In this document: one piece after another, positions 49,285 to 58,551 of the stretch
Layout: each line of letters starts with the position of its first letter
Position numbering within the stretch: position 1 is the first letter of the stretch
DNA from: DASWUZ01 sp036401375
Lineage (GTDB): Bacteria; Acidobacteriota; Terriglobia; Terriglobales; Acidobacteriaceae
Assembly (NCBI GenBank): GCA_036401375.1
Contig: DASWVB010000002.1
Coordinates: 248,001-312,000, forward strand
DNA: 64,000 nucleotides
Direction: 5' to 3'
Translations under genes and position numbers: made by a program
The notes under the pieces: model-generated
Database searches by the model: none
Told to the model about the DNA's origin: nothing
The model's input: only the letters and a program-made list of their open reading frames with translations

Positions 49285-51636
49285 TCAGAAGCGCAGCAGA
49301 TAAGACATCTTGATAAAGATCTGCCGCCCGTCGTTCAGGTACTGTGACGATCGCGGCAGCAGCACGCTGTTCGGGCTGCAGACCCCGTTTGTTCCTCGAT
49401 CACAGAGCGTCCTGTCCAGATTCTGCAGGTCGTTGTTGTATCCGACATAGATGGCCGTGCCGGGGTGCGGCAGCCACGTGAAGAGCGCCTGGGTGCCAAG
49501 CTGCTTAGTGCGGGAGAGGGAAGTCTCCGCGGGATTGACGAGCGTTGAGTCGTACTCCACAATGACGCGGGCCGAGAGCGAGCGGGAGAACTGGTAGTTG
49601 ATCTTGGTGCGGAAGGTTTGACTCTCGTAGACGAAGGCGTTGTTTGAGGCGGCATGGTCGCGATCGAGCAGGTACGTGTTGTCCATGGTGAGCTGGTTCA
49701 ACGGCTGCACCGTAAAGAGGGCGGTGACGTTCTGTTGGTTCAACAGGAATGGAACCGCACCCGGGACAGGGTTGTAGTTAACGTTGCCTGAACGTAGTGC
49801 AACCACATTGAGATTAAGCTGCGCAAAGGGAGCTCCGCGAGCGACGATTCCGGCAAAGTTCTCAGTAAAGTTCCTGTTCGAGGTGAGCAGCGTACCATCC
49901 TGCGGTCCCAGGGTGTCCGAGTTCTGACCCACCAGAGGCGCCAACACTATGTTGCGAGGCAGCTGAACAAACGGGTCAAAGGTGGAGTAGTGATACACCC
50001 GGTTTCCCTGGTGATCGAAGGCTATGTTCTGGCTTGTCTCCACTCCAAGGTTTTGAACCACGCTATGCTTCGGATACCACTGATAGGTCGCGTGAGTAAA
50101 GTTATTGCGCAGGTCAGTGGTGGGAACAAAACCCAGCTGAGTCTGGAAGCCGGTGCTGAAGTCTTTGTAAGACGTGTCAAGGTTGAAGGCATGGCTCTGG
50201 CGCTCAAGCTCAAGGTAGCTGGCAGGACCGGCACTATAGGTGGGCGTCGTTCCGCTATCGGCAGTACCTTTGGTTGAGCTTTCAACCCACTGGCCAAAGG
50301 CCGTCCACTTAGGAGTCAGTCGCGCTGTGAAGTCGACTCCTCCGATACGGTTCCAACCCCGGCCAAACTCCTCATCGGTATAAATCGCGCCTATGCTCGA
50401 CCCCTTTCCAAGGTCCTCGGAGACCCGCCCCACCAGAAACTTCGCGCGGGCGTGATAGAGGGGGTCATCGAGCCCCACAGTCTGCCCGGGTTCGCGATCG
50501 TCGATAGCCAGGAAGCCGATGTTCGTTCGACCCATCTTTCCAGTGACCCGCGCGCCATACTCCGGATGAATGATGTTGCGAGTGTAGAGCAGCGGCAGAG
50601 GAGTCGTGAAGTAGTTTGCATTCTCGAGAAAAAACGGCCGCAGCTCGGGGAAGTAGACCGCATATCGTTGATTGACTGTGAACTGCGGCTGGTCAGATTC
50701 CACATCGCTGAAGTCTGGATTGATCGTTGCATCAAAGACGATACTGTCCTTCAAAATCACCTTGGCCTCACCACCGGCCGTCCCCTCTACATGCCTCGAA
50801 CTGAAGTACGGATTTTGCGGATCAAGATTGAGCAGAGTGCGCTCGTTCTGACCGATGGTGTAGGGGTTCACCTGCACGTTGCGGGAACCCGTCACGCCCT
50901 CGATGCCTTGCAGCGTACCCTCCTGACTCAGCACTCCTGACACGCTCGCCGAGACTCGCGGCCAGTAATCGACCTCGCTGTTGCGGGGCAGGCTGCGCAT
51001 GAGCACGATGCCCCAGTCAAAGCTGCCCGGACGGAAGCGCAGACTGCGAAATGGAAGGGCGAAGAGCGCCATCCAGCCGCCCGGAGTGACCGCGCCTTCC
51101 GAGTCCCAGACCTGGTCATAGCTGTAGTCGGGGTTGTCGTTCTCCGTCCATGCTGCGTCCGCCTGCACTCCGGCAGGGTTGACGGTGAAGAGCACGCCTC
51201 TGCGCCGGTCCTGAAAGGGATCAAGCAGCACGGACACGTTGTCATCGTTCAGGATGTTTTCACGCCGCGCGAGGTGCCCGCGTATGCGAGCCGGCTGGGC
51301 ATCGTGGCAGATGAAGACGATGTATAACGCAGCCCTGCTACGGGCCAGCCAGACCTCGGTCTGTTGAGTAGCGGGTTGACCGTCGGCGGGAGTGTTCTGG
51401 ATGAAGCCCCCGATCCTGGAGAGCTTGTCTCGCAGTTCAGGCCGCGGTGTCATGCCTTCAAAGTCAGATAGCCGCAATCGTTCGGCAATCAGCGGCACTG
51501 TATAGATGGGCGGCGCTTGGCGGCTGATGGCGGCGGCATCAGCTGCAGCCAGTGGGGTTCCGCCCGCTTGCGCGGCCAATGTTCCACCAGACACTGAGAG
51601 AAGAACGAGCGCAAGCTCCAGCAAACAACGCCTCAT
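49285..51636 (-). CDS. CBM9-like/DUF5916 outer-membrane beta-barrel protein
   Basis: A 783-residue protein with a signal peptide (LLELALVLLSVSGGTLAAQA). Residues about 50-230 look like a carbohydrate-binding family 9 type domain (VWLARSRAALYIVFICHDAQP, NVSVLLDPFQDRRRG, WMALFALPFRSLRF). The rest is a beta-barrel of the DUF5916 type (AVYFPELRPFFLENANYF, VTGKMGRTNIGFLAI), ending in the outer-membrane C-terminal signal FIKMSYLLRF with final Phe. Such proteins are frequent in Acidobacteria and Bacteroidetes; the function is not settled, with binding or uptake of sugars or peptides proposed. It is alone on the strand. Confidence 0.85.
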   Translation of the reverse strand: MRRCLLELALVLLSVSGGTLAAQAGGTPLAAADAAAISRQAPPIYTVPLIAERLRLSDFEGMTPRPELRDKLSRIGGFIQNTPADGQPATQQTEVWLARSRAALYIVFICHDAQPARIRGHLARRENILNDDNVSVLLDPFQDRRRGVLFTVNPAGVQADAAWTENDNPDYSYDQVWDSEGAVTPGGWMALFALPFRSLRFRPGSFDWGIVLMRSLPRNSEVDYWPRVSASVSGVLSQEGTLQGIEGVTGSRNVQVNPYTIGQNERTLLNLDPQNPYFSSRHVEGTAGGEAKVILKDSIVFDATINPDFSDVESDQPQFTVNQRYAVYFPELRPFFLENANYFTTPLPLLYTRNIIHPEYGARVTGKMGRTNIGFLAIDDREPGQTVGLDDPLYHARAKFLVGRVSEDLGKGSSIGAIYTDEEFGRGWNRIGGVDFTARLTPKWTAFGQWVESSTKGTADSGTTPTYSAGPASYLELERQSHAFNLDTSYKDFSTGFQTQLGFVPTTDLRNNFTHATYQWYPKHSVVQNLGVETSQNIAFDHQGNRVYHYSTFDPFVQLPRNIVLAPLVGQNSDTLGPQDGTLLTSNRNFTENFAGIVARGAPFAQLNLNVVALRSGNVNYNPVPGAVPFLLNQQNVTALFTVQPLNQLTMDNTYLLDRDHAASNNAFVYESQTFRTKINYQFSRSLSARVIVEYDSTLVNPAETSLSRTKQLGTQALFTWLPHPGTAIYVGYNNDLQNLDRTLCDRGTNGVCSPNSVLLPRSSQYLNDGRQIFIKMSYLLRF

Positions 51637-51780
51637 CCTCCACTTATACGGGCAGCCCGCGCTGATGGTTCCTTTACAGGCGTTTCAAGGTTGTGAAGGG
51701 CGAGAAGGCCCTCTGACTAGCCAGGCAGAAGCCATTGCTCTCGTGAAAACCCTGCCGAACTGTACCGAGGCCAGAACCGC

Positions 51781-52476
51781 TCAAGCTCTCGCGATGGCGC
51801 CCGGGCGGGTTGCGCTGTTACCTTTGGCGGCCTCTGGGTCTCTCAACGTGAGCAGCCAGTAGCCAAGCACGACCAGGTACACTGCGGCCACCGTGTAGGA
51901 CCAACCGATATACATGCCGGCATCGCGGTGAACTGCTGCCTGGTACCGTTCGACCTGTGAGGCGAGGCTGATCCCGCTGTAGAGCGCGAAGCCCTCCATC
52001 TGGCGCCGCACCAGCCCCGAAGCGCCCACGGCAGAGCCCCACACGAAGAGGAGGACGAACAGCACGGCGAGCGCAATCTGCCCTCGATCGAGCGAGACCC
52101 GCCCCCGCGTCTGCCACCTGAGTCCGGCGGCCCAACCGATACTCGCCGCAACTGCGAGTAAGCCCAGCAGCGCGCCGCTCCGTCCAAGCGTCAGGCCGCC
52201 CCGCTGCCTCATCGCCAGTACTGCGATCTCTGCCGCGACCGCGATCTGAAGCATTAAGTCGGCAAGCGATAGTCCATTGTAAATAGCCGCAAGGGCGGCG
52301 CGGCTCACGTGCCCGGAAGACCCGAACAGCACCGCCGACCGCACCAGGTAGAACGCGATCAACAAGGTGAAGACGGGAATACGCCTGGGGAGGCGGCGCA
52401 CGATTAGAGCCATCAGCAGAGTGGACTGCATCGCCACACCCAAGGCCCACACCCACGTATTGACCTTCGCCTGCAT
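51781..52476 (-). CDS. Uncharacterised multi-pass membrane protein
   Basis: A 231-residue protein with about six or seven membrane helices (TWVWALGVAMQSTLLMALIV; IPVFTLLIAFYLVRSAVLF; GALLGLLAVAASIGWAAGL; IALAVLFVLLFVWGSAVGA; YTVAAVYLVVLGYWLLTL). No transporter or enzyme motif is visible, and I cannot name a family. Its start lies 22 bp after the stop of the secreted phosphoesterase gene on the same strand, so the two are probably co-transcribed. It may be a membrane partner of that pathway, but there is no direct evidence. Confidence 0.75.
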   Translation of the reverse strand: MQAKVNTWVWALGVAMQSTLLMALIVRRLPRRIPVFTLLIAFYLVRSAVLFGSSGHVSRAALAAIYNGLSLADLMLQIAVAAEIAVLAMRQRGGLTLGRSGALLGLLAVAASIGWAAGLRWQTRGRVSLDRGQIALAVLFVLLFVWGSAVGASGLVRRQMEGFALYSGISLASQVERYQAAVHRDAGMYIGWSYTVAAVYLVVLGYWLLTLRDPEAAKGNSATRPGAIARA

Positions 52477-52498
52477 GCCGGCTTCCTTAAATTTCGCC

Positions 52499-53806
52499 TT
52501 AGTCGTCGTCAGGTGGGCCTGACGCCGGCCTGCTCAGGAAGTAGTCAGGCGTGAACGTTACCTCTATCGGGGCATACGGCTGCGGCGACTGGCTGTAGTT
52601 AAAGCAGTCCGCGAAGTCGTCGGCATTCGTATCGCGCTGCCCCAGGCCGGGTACACCGAAGACCTCCTCCGTGTATCTGAGGAAGCTGCTGAACTCGTGC
52701 GTGGTATGCGAGATGTAGCCGGGCTTCGCGTAGGGGGAGACGACGATCAGGGGCACACGGAATCCAAGACCCATCGCATCCACCTGCGGCGGATTGACGT
52801 GGTCGTACCAGCCTCCCCAGTCGTCCCAGGTGATGAAGATGGCCGTAGAGTCCCAGAACTTGCTGGTGCCGATAGCATTGGTGATACTCGCAACCCAGTC
52901 CGGCCCTTCCGGAGTGAGAGCAGGGCCTGCATGGTCTGAGAAGGCCATCTCGGGCACGATCCAGGTCACCTGCGCGAGTTGCCCGTTCTGGATGTCAGTC
53001 AGGACCTGGGTCTCGGGCGAGATCACGTTGGTCGTCCAGTCCGCACCGAAGCGAATGTGCCGGATAGCCTGGTATGCCGACCAGATGAAGCCGCTGTCGC
53101 CCGACCCCGGGGCGTAGTACCTCCAGGTAATGCCCTTCGTATCCAGGTTGTCAGCCATGGTCTGGTAGTCAAAGCAGGGGTAGACGCCTGGCAGGTCGGT
53201 TCCGTTCGGCCCCAGCAGCGCGACCCGGGTCGAGGCGCTCGCATCGCATCCCCAGATTCCGTCCGGATTCTCATCCGTCTGCTGCGACTGGCCCGCGATC
53301 ATATACTGGTGCGCAACAAAGCTAGGCCCGGTATTCGACTGGAACATCCGGTCGCCGAGCGTAAATCTCTTCGCTAGTGTCCAGTAGGGAATGGTCTCGC
53401 TCTGCGGCACGTAGGCGTAAGGGAGCTCCGGGATCGGATACCCTTTCTTGGCGTGAGAAAAGCCGTCCATCTGCCCGTTGTTCCAGTCCGTCCACCAGCC
53501 GATGTGACTATGATCCAGGTCGGTATGCTGCTCAAAGGGCACTGCTTGCAGGTTTACGGCAACCCCGTGGCTCATGCCCGATTGCACTGAGTCCGCCCCC
53601 GGAAAGCCGTTGAAGAGGTTATCGAAGCTGCGGTTCTCCTGCATGATGATCACGATGTGCTGGATCCTGGAGGAGGCGGTCGGGACGGGCGGGGGATTCG
53701 GGTTTGGATTCGAGGAAGAGGATCCGCCTCCGCCGCAACCGGCCATGGCTCCCAGGCTCAGACCGAGAAGTATCGCCGGTCCACGGCCGCATTTCAATCC
53801 AGACAT
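52499..53806 (-). CDS. Secreted phosphoesterase lipoprotein, phospholipase C/acid phosphatase family
   Basis: A 435-residue enzyme of the alkaline-phosphatase-like phosphoesterase family (phospholipase C, AcpA). The N-terminus has a signal with lipobox (LGAMAGC) and a Gly/Ser/Asn/Pro linker, so it is probably exported and lipid-anchored. The catalytic domain starts IQHIVIIMQENRSFDNLFNGFPGAD, with the metal-binding Glu-Asn. Later come TWDDWGGWYDHVNPP and GFRVPLIVVSPYAKPGYI, which hold further metal ligands. It would cleave phosphate esters or phospholipids outside the cytoplasm. It is followed on the same strand by the small membrane protein gene. Confidence 0.9.
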   Translation of the reverse strand: MSGLKCGRGPAILLGLSLGAMAGCGGGGSSSSNPNPNPPPVPTASSRIQHIVIIMQENRSFDNLFNGFPGADSVQSGMSHGVAVNLQAVPFEQHTDLDHSHIGWWTDWNNGQMDGFSHAKKGYPIPELPYAYVPQSETIPYWTLAKRFTLGDRMFQSNTGPSFVAHQYMIAGQSQQTDENPDGIWGCDASASTRVALLGPNGTDLPGVYPCFDYQTMADNLDTKGITWRYYAPGSGDSGFIWSAYQAIRHIRFGADWTTNVISPETQVLTDIQNGQLAQVTWIVPEMAFSDHAGPALTPEGPDWVASITNAIGTSKFWDSTAIFITWDDWGGWYDHVNPPQVDAMGLGFRVPLIVVSPYAKPGYISHTTHEFSSFLRYTEEVFGVPGLGQRDTNADDFADCFNYSQSPQPYAPIEVTFTPDYFLSRPASGPPDDD

Positions 53807-54108
53807 AGAACGGCAACCTCAACGCTCAAGATATATTGTGGCTGACTTTCGTGGCAGTAGAGAAGACCCTGTTTGAAGCCGTAAGGTTGCGGTCCGGTGC
53901 GCCGTGGTACAGGAGCGTGTCCCCTCGATACGGCCGAAATGTATGGCGAACGGATTTCCGTGACGTTCCCCGGGATTCCAGGGGCGCCTGACCCTGGACG
54001 GAGACCGTAATCGCTTTTCAAGACCGGGATGAGTATAGCGCGCAGGTAGAACGAGCGGGAGGGAGGAAGACTCAAGCGGTGCGGGGCAGACAGTAGAAGC
54101 CGCCGGCC

Positions 54109-54141
54109 CCCGTACGGTGAGCAAATCTCTCACCGTACGGG
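54109..54141. other. Perfect 13-bp hairpin downstream of the glycoside hydrolase gene
   Basis: CCCGTACGGTGAG (54109-54121) pairs perfectly with CTCACCGTACGGG (54129-54141) around a 7-nt loop. It begins 25 bp after the glycoside hydrolase stop. No T-run follows on either strand, so it is either a stability or attenuation element or a non-canonical terminator. The remainder of the 53807-54166 gap shows no gene. Confidence 0.65.
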
Positions 54142-54166
54142 TAGACCGATCAGCCAATTTCACGAC

Positions 54167-55702
54167 TTAGGGCTTGAAGCTCTGAATCGTGTAGTCCACA
54201 GGGCGCCAACTTCCATTAGTCTCGAGCATCTGTAAGTAGTCGTTGGCACCGGCATAGTCGTAGTCCCAGATGCCGGCTCCAGCATAACCACCATTATCAG
54301 TATTCGAGAGCATGTTCGCCCCAACCGTATTCTGGATGGAGTCGCTCCACGACTTGGTCCCTTGTCCATACTCACCGACGTAGATCGGCTTATCCAGTCC
54401 GAGCGAAGACGCAGTAGGTACGTATCCGTTGTCGGCATAGACGTGGAAGTCATAGAAGTCCAGTCCCAGACCCTTGAAGTTCGAGATATTCGTCCAGGTA
54501 TGCCATCCCGTTGAGCAGGAGACGAGTCGACCGGAGTCCACACTGTGTACGGCTGAGGCGATAGTCTTGATGTAAGCCTCGGCCTGTGACCAGGTCGAGC
54601 CAGTATTTGTGTAGTTGCCGGAGTTTCCTGCGACGGTGCCATCGATCTCGTTCATGGCATCGATCGCAAAGACGGCGCTGTTCCCCTTGTAACGCTGAAC
54701 CAGCGGCTTCAAAGCATTATTGATGAAGGAATTCAGCAGGGTAGAGTTTTCCTGGAAGTCTGCCCGGCCGCCGTTCGTCGTCAGGTAGAGAGCGATCTGG
54801 TTGTTTCCTGCGAGACGAACAGTATCGTCCAGGTTTGTCCAGAACTGCGACGTGACGCCGGTTATGTTTCCGCTGCCGTCTAGCGTGCATCCCTGGTCAT
54901 CCTGGAACAGCCACAGGCGTACTACCTTGATGCCCATGTTATGCATGTCTGCAAGGTGTGAATTCATGGAAGACGAGTTATAAGCAAGTCCATAATCCAC
55001 ATGGTGAGGATCGATACCAAGGTAGTTGGAATATGCTCCATCAAGCCATGCAAGGTTAGCGCCCTTGATGTAGCCACAGGACCCCATCACGGGTAAGTAT
55101 CTCGATCCGCAGCTACCACCACCGCCCCCGCCCCCGCCCGACGTGCTGGCAAAGGACCATAGCTGGTTGGCGTTCCCGCTGGAGGTGTATTGGATGAGGG
55201 CGGTGCCCGCGGTCTGCGACGCGCCATTCACATCGAGTGCTAACCCGCTGTTCTGGCTGATCAACTCGTAATAACCGCTGCCCTTGCTAACTACCTGCCA
55301 GCTCTGATTTTTGCCGGAGTTATAGGGCCACTGGTCGATGGCGGCGCCGTTCGCGGTCGAGGCTCCAACTACGTCCAGTGCCATTCCGCTGTTCACGCTG
55401 ATAAGTTCGACATAGTTGCTGCCCAGATTCGTCAGTTGCCACTTCTGATTGTTGCCGCCATTCGCCGGCCATTGATCGACCACTGCACCTTCGGCAGTCG
55501 AGGCGGAGGAGACGTCCATTGCCTGGCCGCTGTTACGATTAGTGATGACATAGGTGCCATTCGCAATCAGGTTCTGTGCGAATGCCGGCACTGCCGACAT
55601 GGAAACAGCGACCATAGCCAGAGTGGCGAGTGCTTGCCATAACCTTCCGAAACTGGAAAACTGTTTGTTACCTGCTTGTCTTACTGATGCGCTTATATAC
55701 AC
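54167..55702 (-). CDS. Secreted ricin-type lectin plus glycoside hydrolase family 5-like enzyme
   Basis: A 511-residue secreted protein. The signal peptide (ALATLAMVAVSMSAVPAFA) is followed by a ricin-B-type lectin domain (about 45-185) with three repeats carrying NSGxxxDVxxAS and QW motifs (SGQAMDVSSASTAEGA, SGMALDVVGASTANGA, SGLALDVNGASQTAGT). A glycine linker leads to a TIM-barrel hydrolase. In it IDAMNEIDG gives the acid/base Glu and PIYVGEYGQG gives the nucleophile Glu, the GH5/clan A layout. It probably binds and cuts plant or microbial polysaccharide such as mannan or cellulose. It starts at a GTG (55702) with CTGGAGG upstream, after a structured leader. Confidence 0.88.
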   Translation of the reverse strand: MYISASVRQAGNKQFSSFGRLWQALATLAMVAVSMSAVPAFAQNLIANGTYVITNRNSGQAMDVSSASTAEGAVVDQWPANGGNNQKWQLTNLGSNYVELISVNSGMALDVVGASTANGAAIDQWPYNSGKNQSWQVVSKGSGYYELISQNSGLALDVNGASQTAGTALIQYTSSGNANQLWSFASTSGGGGGGGGSCGSRYLPVMGSCGYIKGANLAWLDGAYSNYLGIDPHHVDYGLAYNSSSMNSHLADMHNMGIKVVRLWLFQDDQGCTLDGSGNITGVTSQFWTNLDDTVRLAGNNQIALYLTTNGGRADFQENSTLLNSFINNALKPLVQRYKGNSAVFAIDAMNEIDGTVAGNSGNYTNTGSTWSQAEAYIKTIASAVHSVDSGRLVSCSTGWHTWTNISNFKGLGLDFYDFHVYADNGYVPTASSLGLDKPIYVGEYGQGTKSWSDSIQNTVGANMLSNTDNGGYAGAGIWDYDYAGANDYLQMLETNGSWRPVDYTIQSFKP

Positions 55703-55743
55703 GAATTTCCTCCAGATCGATTGCTAGGTGCAGAAGGTCAGCT

Positions 55744-55813
55744 TCGCCTTGTTAGTTGTGGAGGTCTCACCCTCCGGGTAGGCGACGCGTGAAAACAGCC
55801 GGCGAGGCCGGCT
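55744..55813 (-). promoter_or_regulatory. Structured 5' leader of the glycoside hydrolase mRNA
   Basis: In the untranslated leader are a 7-bp hairpin with a 3-nt loop (55797-55803 with 55807-55813, AGCCGGC/GCCGGCT), an outer pair (TCGCCT 55744-55749 with AGGCGA 55780-55785) and an inner stem (GGAGG 55760-55764 with CCTCC 55771-55775). I could not match it to a riboswitch class. It may be a regulatory leader. Confidence 0.45.
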
Positions 55814-56389
55814 ATTGCATCCCTGACTCGTTCCTGATTATCTCGAGCAGACTGTAACTCGAACCATGGAGTGAGCGCTTGCAGTCTCTGGCCTTCGCCC
55901 CCGCTTTTGCGGTATAGCTACAGTGTTGGGGAGACTAGAGAGCGGCGATAGAAGATGTCAATGGCTTGAAGAGCTAGCCAGGTCTCGTAAAAGCACCATG
56001 TCGCGCGGAAAACGCGAGTTAGTGCGGGATGGAGTGCGCGAGCTAAACTACTTTAGGCGACACTGACCGATAATTACTCTGCTTGCAGCTAAAGCGCTAA
56101 ACACTCGACATTACCGTCATGTGAGTGTGAATAGCCGATCTGCAGCAATTTGCCTGAAATCGGACGAGCATGAACGCAGCAAACAGACAAAAATAAATCG
56201 GCAAACGTCCCGGTAATGTGGCCTAACGGATTGTTCCTTTGGCGCAAGAGACCGCAAGCATGGCAGATCTCAGATCGGCACGATGCTACTAGCGAACTCG
56301 CAGATTCTGCGGTGGAAGGCGGAACTACGATCGTCTGGCCAAGACACAAATAGAAACGTTTTCATCAGATAAGGCGTCCTAGGTGCGTG
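55814..56389. other. Divergent intergenic region, no gene seen
   Basis: This stretch lies between the glycoside hydrolase leader and the next rightward gene. It must carry both promoters. No ORF with a recognisable motif and no further strong repeat is visible. No clear -35/-10 pair stands out. Confidence 0.4.
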
Positions 56390-57415
56390 ATGCTCATTTC
56401 CCTCGAAAACAAAACCGGAAGTAAGGCGATCCTGGCTGGCGGACTCGGCCTGGTGCTCAGCCTGGCGCACGGCAGCTTGTTGGCACAGAAGCCCCAGCCC
56501 AGGCCGCAGGGCGCCTTCGCCACCTCTATCCGCGACGCGCGGCTCTATGTAGCCGCCTCTGACTCGTCGCAGAGGCTCTCGACCGTTGCCGCAGGCCGCG
56601 AGATGGTGATCGTCGAGCACAGTGGAGAGTGGCTTCGCGTCTTCGCCAACACCGACGAACAGCAGTCTACCGACGAGAGTGCGCCTGTCTTCACCGAAGA
56701 CGCACCCCCGCCCGTCTCCGGTTGGATCCCGGATAAGGGTGTGGTGCGGGCCGACACTCCGTCCGGAGACCAGGTGCTCTTTGGAATTGCAGCCAACCTA
56801 GAGGAACAGGCCACTGAGACTAACGCGCTCCACGGCGCTGCCCAGACTGCCCGGTTGCTCTACCAGCGGGTGCCGGAGATATTTCCCCAGTCGTCTCGCG
56901 CTCCCGAGGCAGCGTGGCGGGCCGCTGATATTCGCTGGCAGCTGGACAAGGCGGATGTTTTCTCCCGGCCCTCCGCGCATGAAAAGGAGAACTACCTGCG
57001 CCAGCGTATCGACGAGACAGAGCTGAGAAAGCTCGAGAAGACTTACCCGCACAGCCGCTGGGGCGACCTCGCGGCCTACGATCTGCTGGATAACAAGATC
57101 TGCGGTGATTGGCAGGGCTCGACCAAGTGCCCGGAGCAGGAGTCCGAGTTGTACCTGAAATATGTGGATGAACACCCTGACTCGCCCAAGGCTGCCGAGG
57201 CCCTCTACAAAGTAGTCTGGCGCCAGGGCTCACTTGGAGACATGTATAGCGCCAACGGCGACGAGAAGAGAGCAGAGCAGGCGCGGGCAAGGACCAAGGA
57301 GCTTGCCGGACGGCTCACCTCCCGGTATCCGCAGTCGGATTATGCAGCCCGTGCCGCCGGTCTGGTATACAGGTTGGAACAGTCCATCCCGATCTATGGC
57401 AGCGACCACGAGTAG
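56390..57415 (+). CDS. Envelope protein with SH3-like and TPR-like parts, function unknown
   Basis: The 341-residue protein has an N-terminal hydrophobic stretch (ILAGGLGLVLSLAHGSLLAQ) that looks like a signal peptide. Residues about 45-125 resemble a bacterial SH3 domain (RDARLYVAASDSSQRLSTVAAGREMVIVEHSGEWLRVFA; SGWIPDKGVVR). The rest is helical with TPR/YfiO-like spacing (LLYQRVPEIFPQSSRAPEAAWRAADIRW, KLEKTYPHSRWGDLAAYDLL, YVDEHPDSPKAAEALYKV, SRYPQSDYAARAAGLVYRL). Such a fold serves protein-protein contacts in the periplasm. The ATG at 56390 follows a GTG; either could be the start. uppP follows after 65 bp, so a shared transcript and cell-envelope role are plausible. Confidence 0.75.
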   Translation: MLISLENKTGSKAILAGGLGLVLSLAHGSLLAQKPQPRPQGAFATSIRDARLYVAASDSSQRLSTVAAGREMVIVEHSGEWLRVFANTDEQQSTDESAPVFTEDAPPPVSGWIPDKGVVRADTPSGDQVLFGIAANLEEQATETNALHGAAQTARLLYQRVPEIFPQSSRAPEAAWRAADIRWQLDKADVFSRPSAHEKENYLRQRIDETELRKLEKTYPHSRWGDLAAYDLLDNKICGDWQGSTKCPEQESELYLKYVDEHPDSPKAAEALYKVVWRQGSLGDMYSANGDEKRAEQARARTKELAGRLTSRYPQSDYAARAAGLVYRLEQSIPIYGSDHE

Positions 57416-57480
57416 CCTCACGCCTCCGGACGCGCATTTGCGAAGGGGACGGGCACTGAGATGGTCGCGCCGGAGGCTAT

Positions 57481-58356
57481 TTGAACGACTATCTCCTCTC
57501 CGTTCTGCTCGGCGTCGTTGAAGGTTTAACAGAGTTCCTCCCCGTCAGCTCTACCGCTCACCTGAGGATCGGTGAGGCGCTGCTGCACATCCCCCTCGGC
57601 GACCCTTACTGGAAGATGTACACCATCGTGATCCAGCTCGGCGCCATCCTCGCCCTTTTGCTCCTCTTTCTGAAGAGGATCATTGACTTTATCCGCTCCT
57701 TCCCCGAGGGCGAAAACGGCGATCGGAACAAGTGGGACCATCCCCTTACCCTGACCCTGATCGCATTCGTCTTCACCGCTGTGCCTTCACTCCTGTTGAC
57801 CAAAATCATCGGCAAGCATCTGGAATCGATTCGGGTGATGGCCTTGTCGCTGCTCATTGGAGGGGTCGTGATGTGGGCGATCGACCTGTGGAGCGAGCAG
57901 ACCTACCCGGGCACCAAGGACGTTGAGGAGATGTCTCTCTGGCAAGCGATCTGGATCGGAATCTGCCAGGTGACCTCGGCGGTGTTCCCGGGCACTTCGC
58001 GCTCGATGTCGACCATCGCGGCAGGCCAGATCGCCGGAATGACCCGGACGGCGGCGCTCGAGTTCTCCTTCCTGGTGTCGATTCCCACCATGATCGCTGC
58101 CACCGGTTACGACCTGCTGCGAACGCTTCATCCCCGGCAGGTTGCGGGCGCGGAGGCGATTGCCCCATTGTCCATGAATGCGCACGGATGGCTCGTTCTG
58201 GCCATAGGCTTTGTCGTTTCCTTTATCGTCGCGCTCGGCGTTGTGGAGTGGTTTCTGCGTTGGGTCCGGAAGCACGGCTTCACCGTATTCGCGGTCTACC
58301 GCATCCTGCTTGGAACTGCCTTGCTGGTGTTTGGCAGCCGCCTGGCAAGCCACTAA
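57481..58356 (+). CDS. uppP: Undecaprenyl-diphosphatase
   Basis: A 291-residue integral membrane phosphatase with the BacA/UppP motifs VVEGLTEFLPVSSTAHLRIGEALL and FPGTSRSMSTIAAGQIAGM. It turns undecaprenyl diphosphate back to the monophosphate so that the lipid carrier of peptidoglycan and other wall polymers can be reused, and extra copies can give bacitracin resistance. The start is a TTG (57481) with CCGGAGG just upstream, giving the expected first helix YLLSVLLGVVEG. Length and both active-site regions are normal. Confidence 0.94.
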   Translation: MNDYLLSVLLGVVEGLTEFLPVSSTAHLRIGEALLHIPLGDPYWKMYTIVIQLGAILALLLLFLKRIIDFIRSFPEGENGDRNKWDHPLTLTLIAFVFTAVPSLLLTKIIGKHLESIRVMALSLLIGGVVMWAIDLWSEQTYPGTKDVEEMSLWQAIWIGICQVTSAVFPGTSRSMSTIAAGQIAGMTRTAALEFSFLVSIPTMIAATGYDLLRTLHPRQVAGAEAIAPLSMNAHGWLVLAIGFVVSFIVALGVVEWFLRWVRKHGFTVFAVYRILLGTALLVFGSRLASH

Positions 58357-58551
58357 GATTCTGCTATCCAGGCGTTGGGTTTGAGGGGATGCGCCACGGG
58401 GTACGAGGCGGGTTCCCCCACTCTTCCGGCGGGCTTTTTCTCGTCCCGCGCGCCCCCGGCCTCTGCCATAATCTAGGTGCTCTGGAGGTTCGGAAGGCGG
58501 TGGGTGGTCGCACCCTGTCGGGTTTGCGGCGGGCACCGCAATGCGCCTCAC

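Noticed and set aside
55744..55813. Cyclic di-GMP or similar riboswitch
   Set aside because: The conserved core sequences of the known classes are not visible; only generic stems are present.
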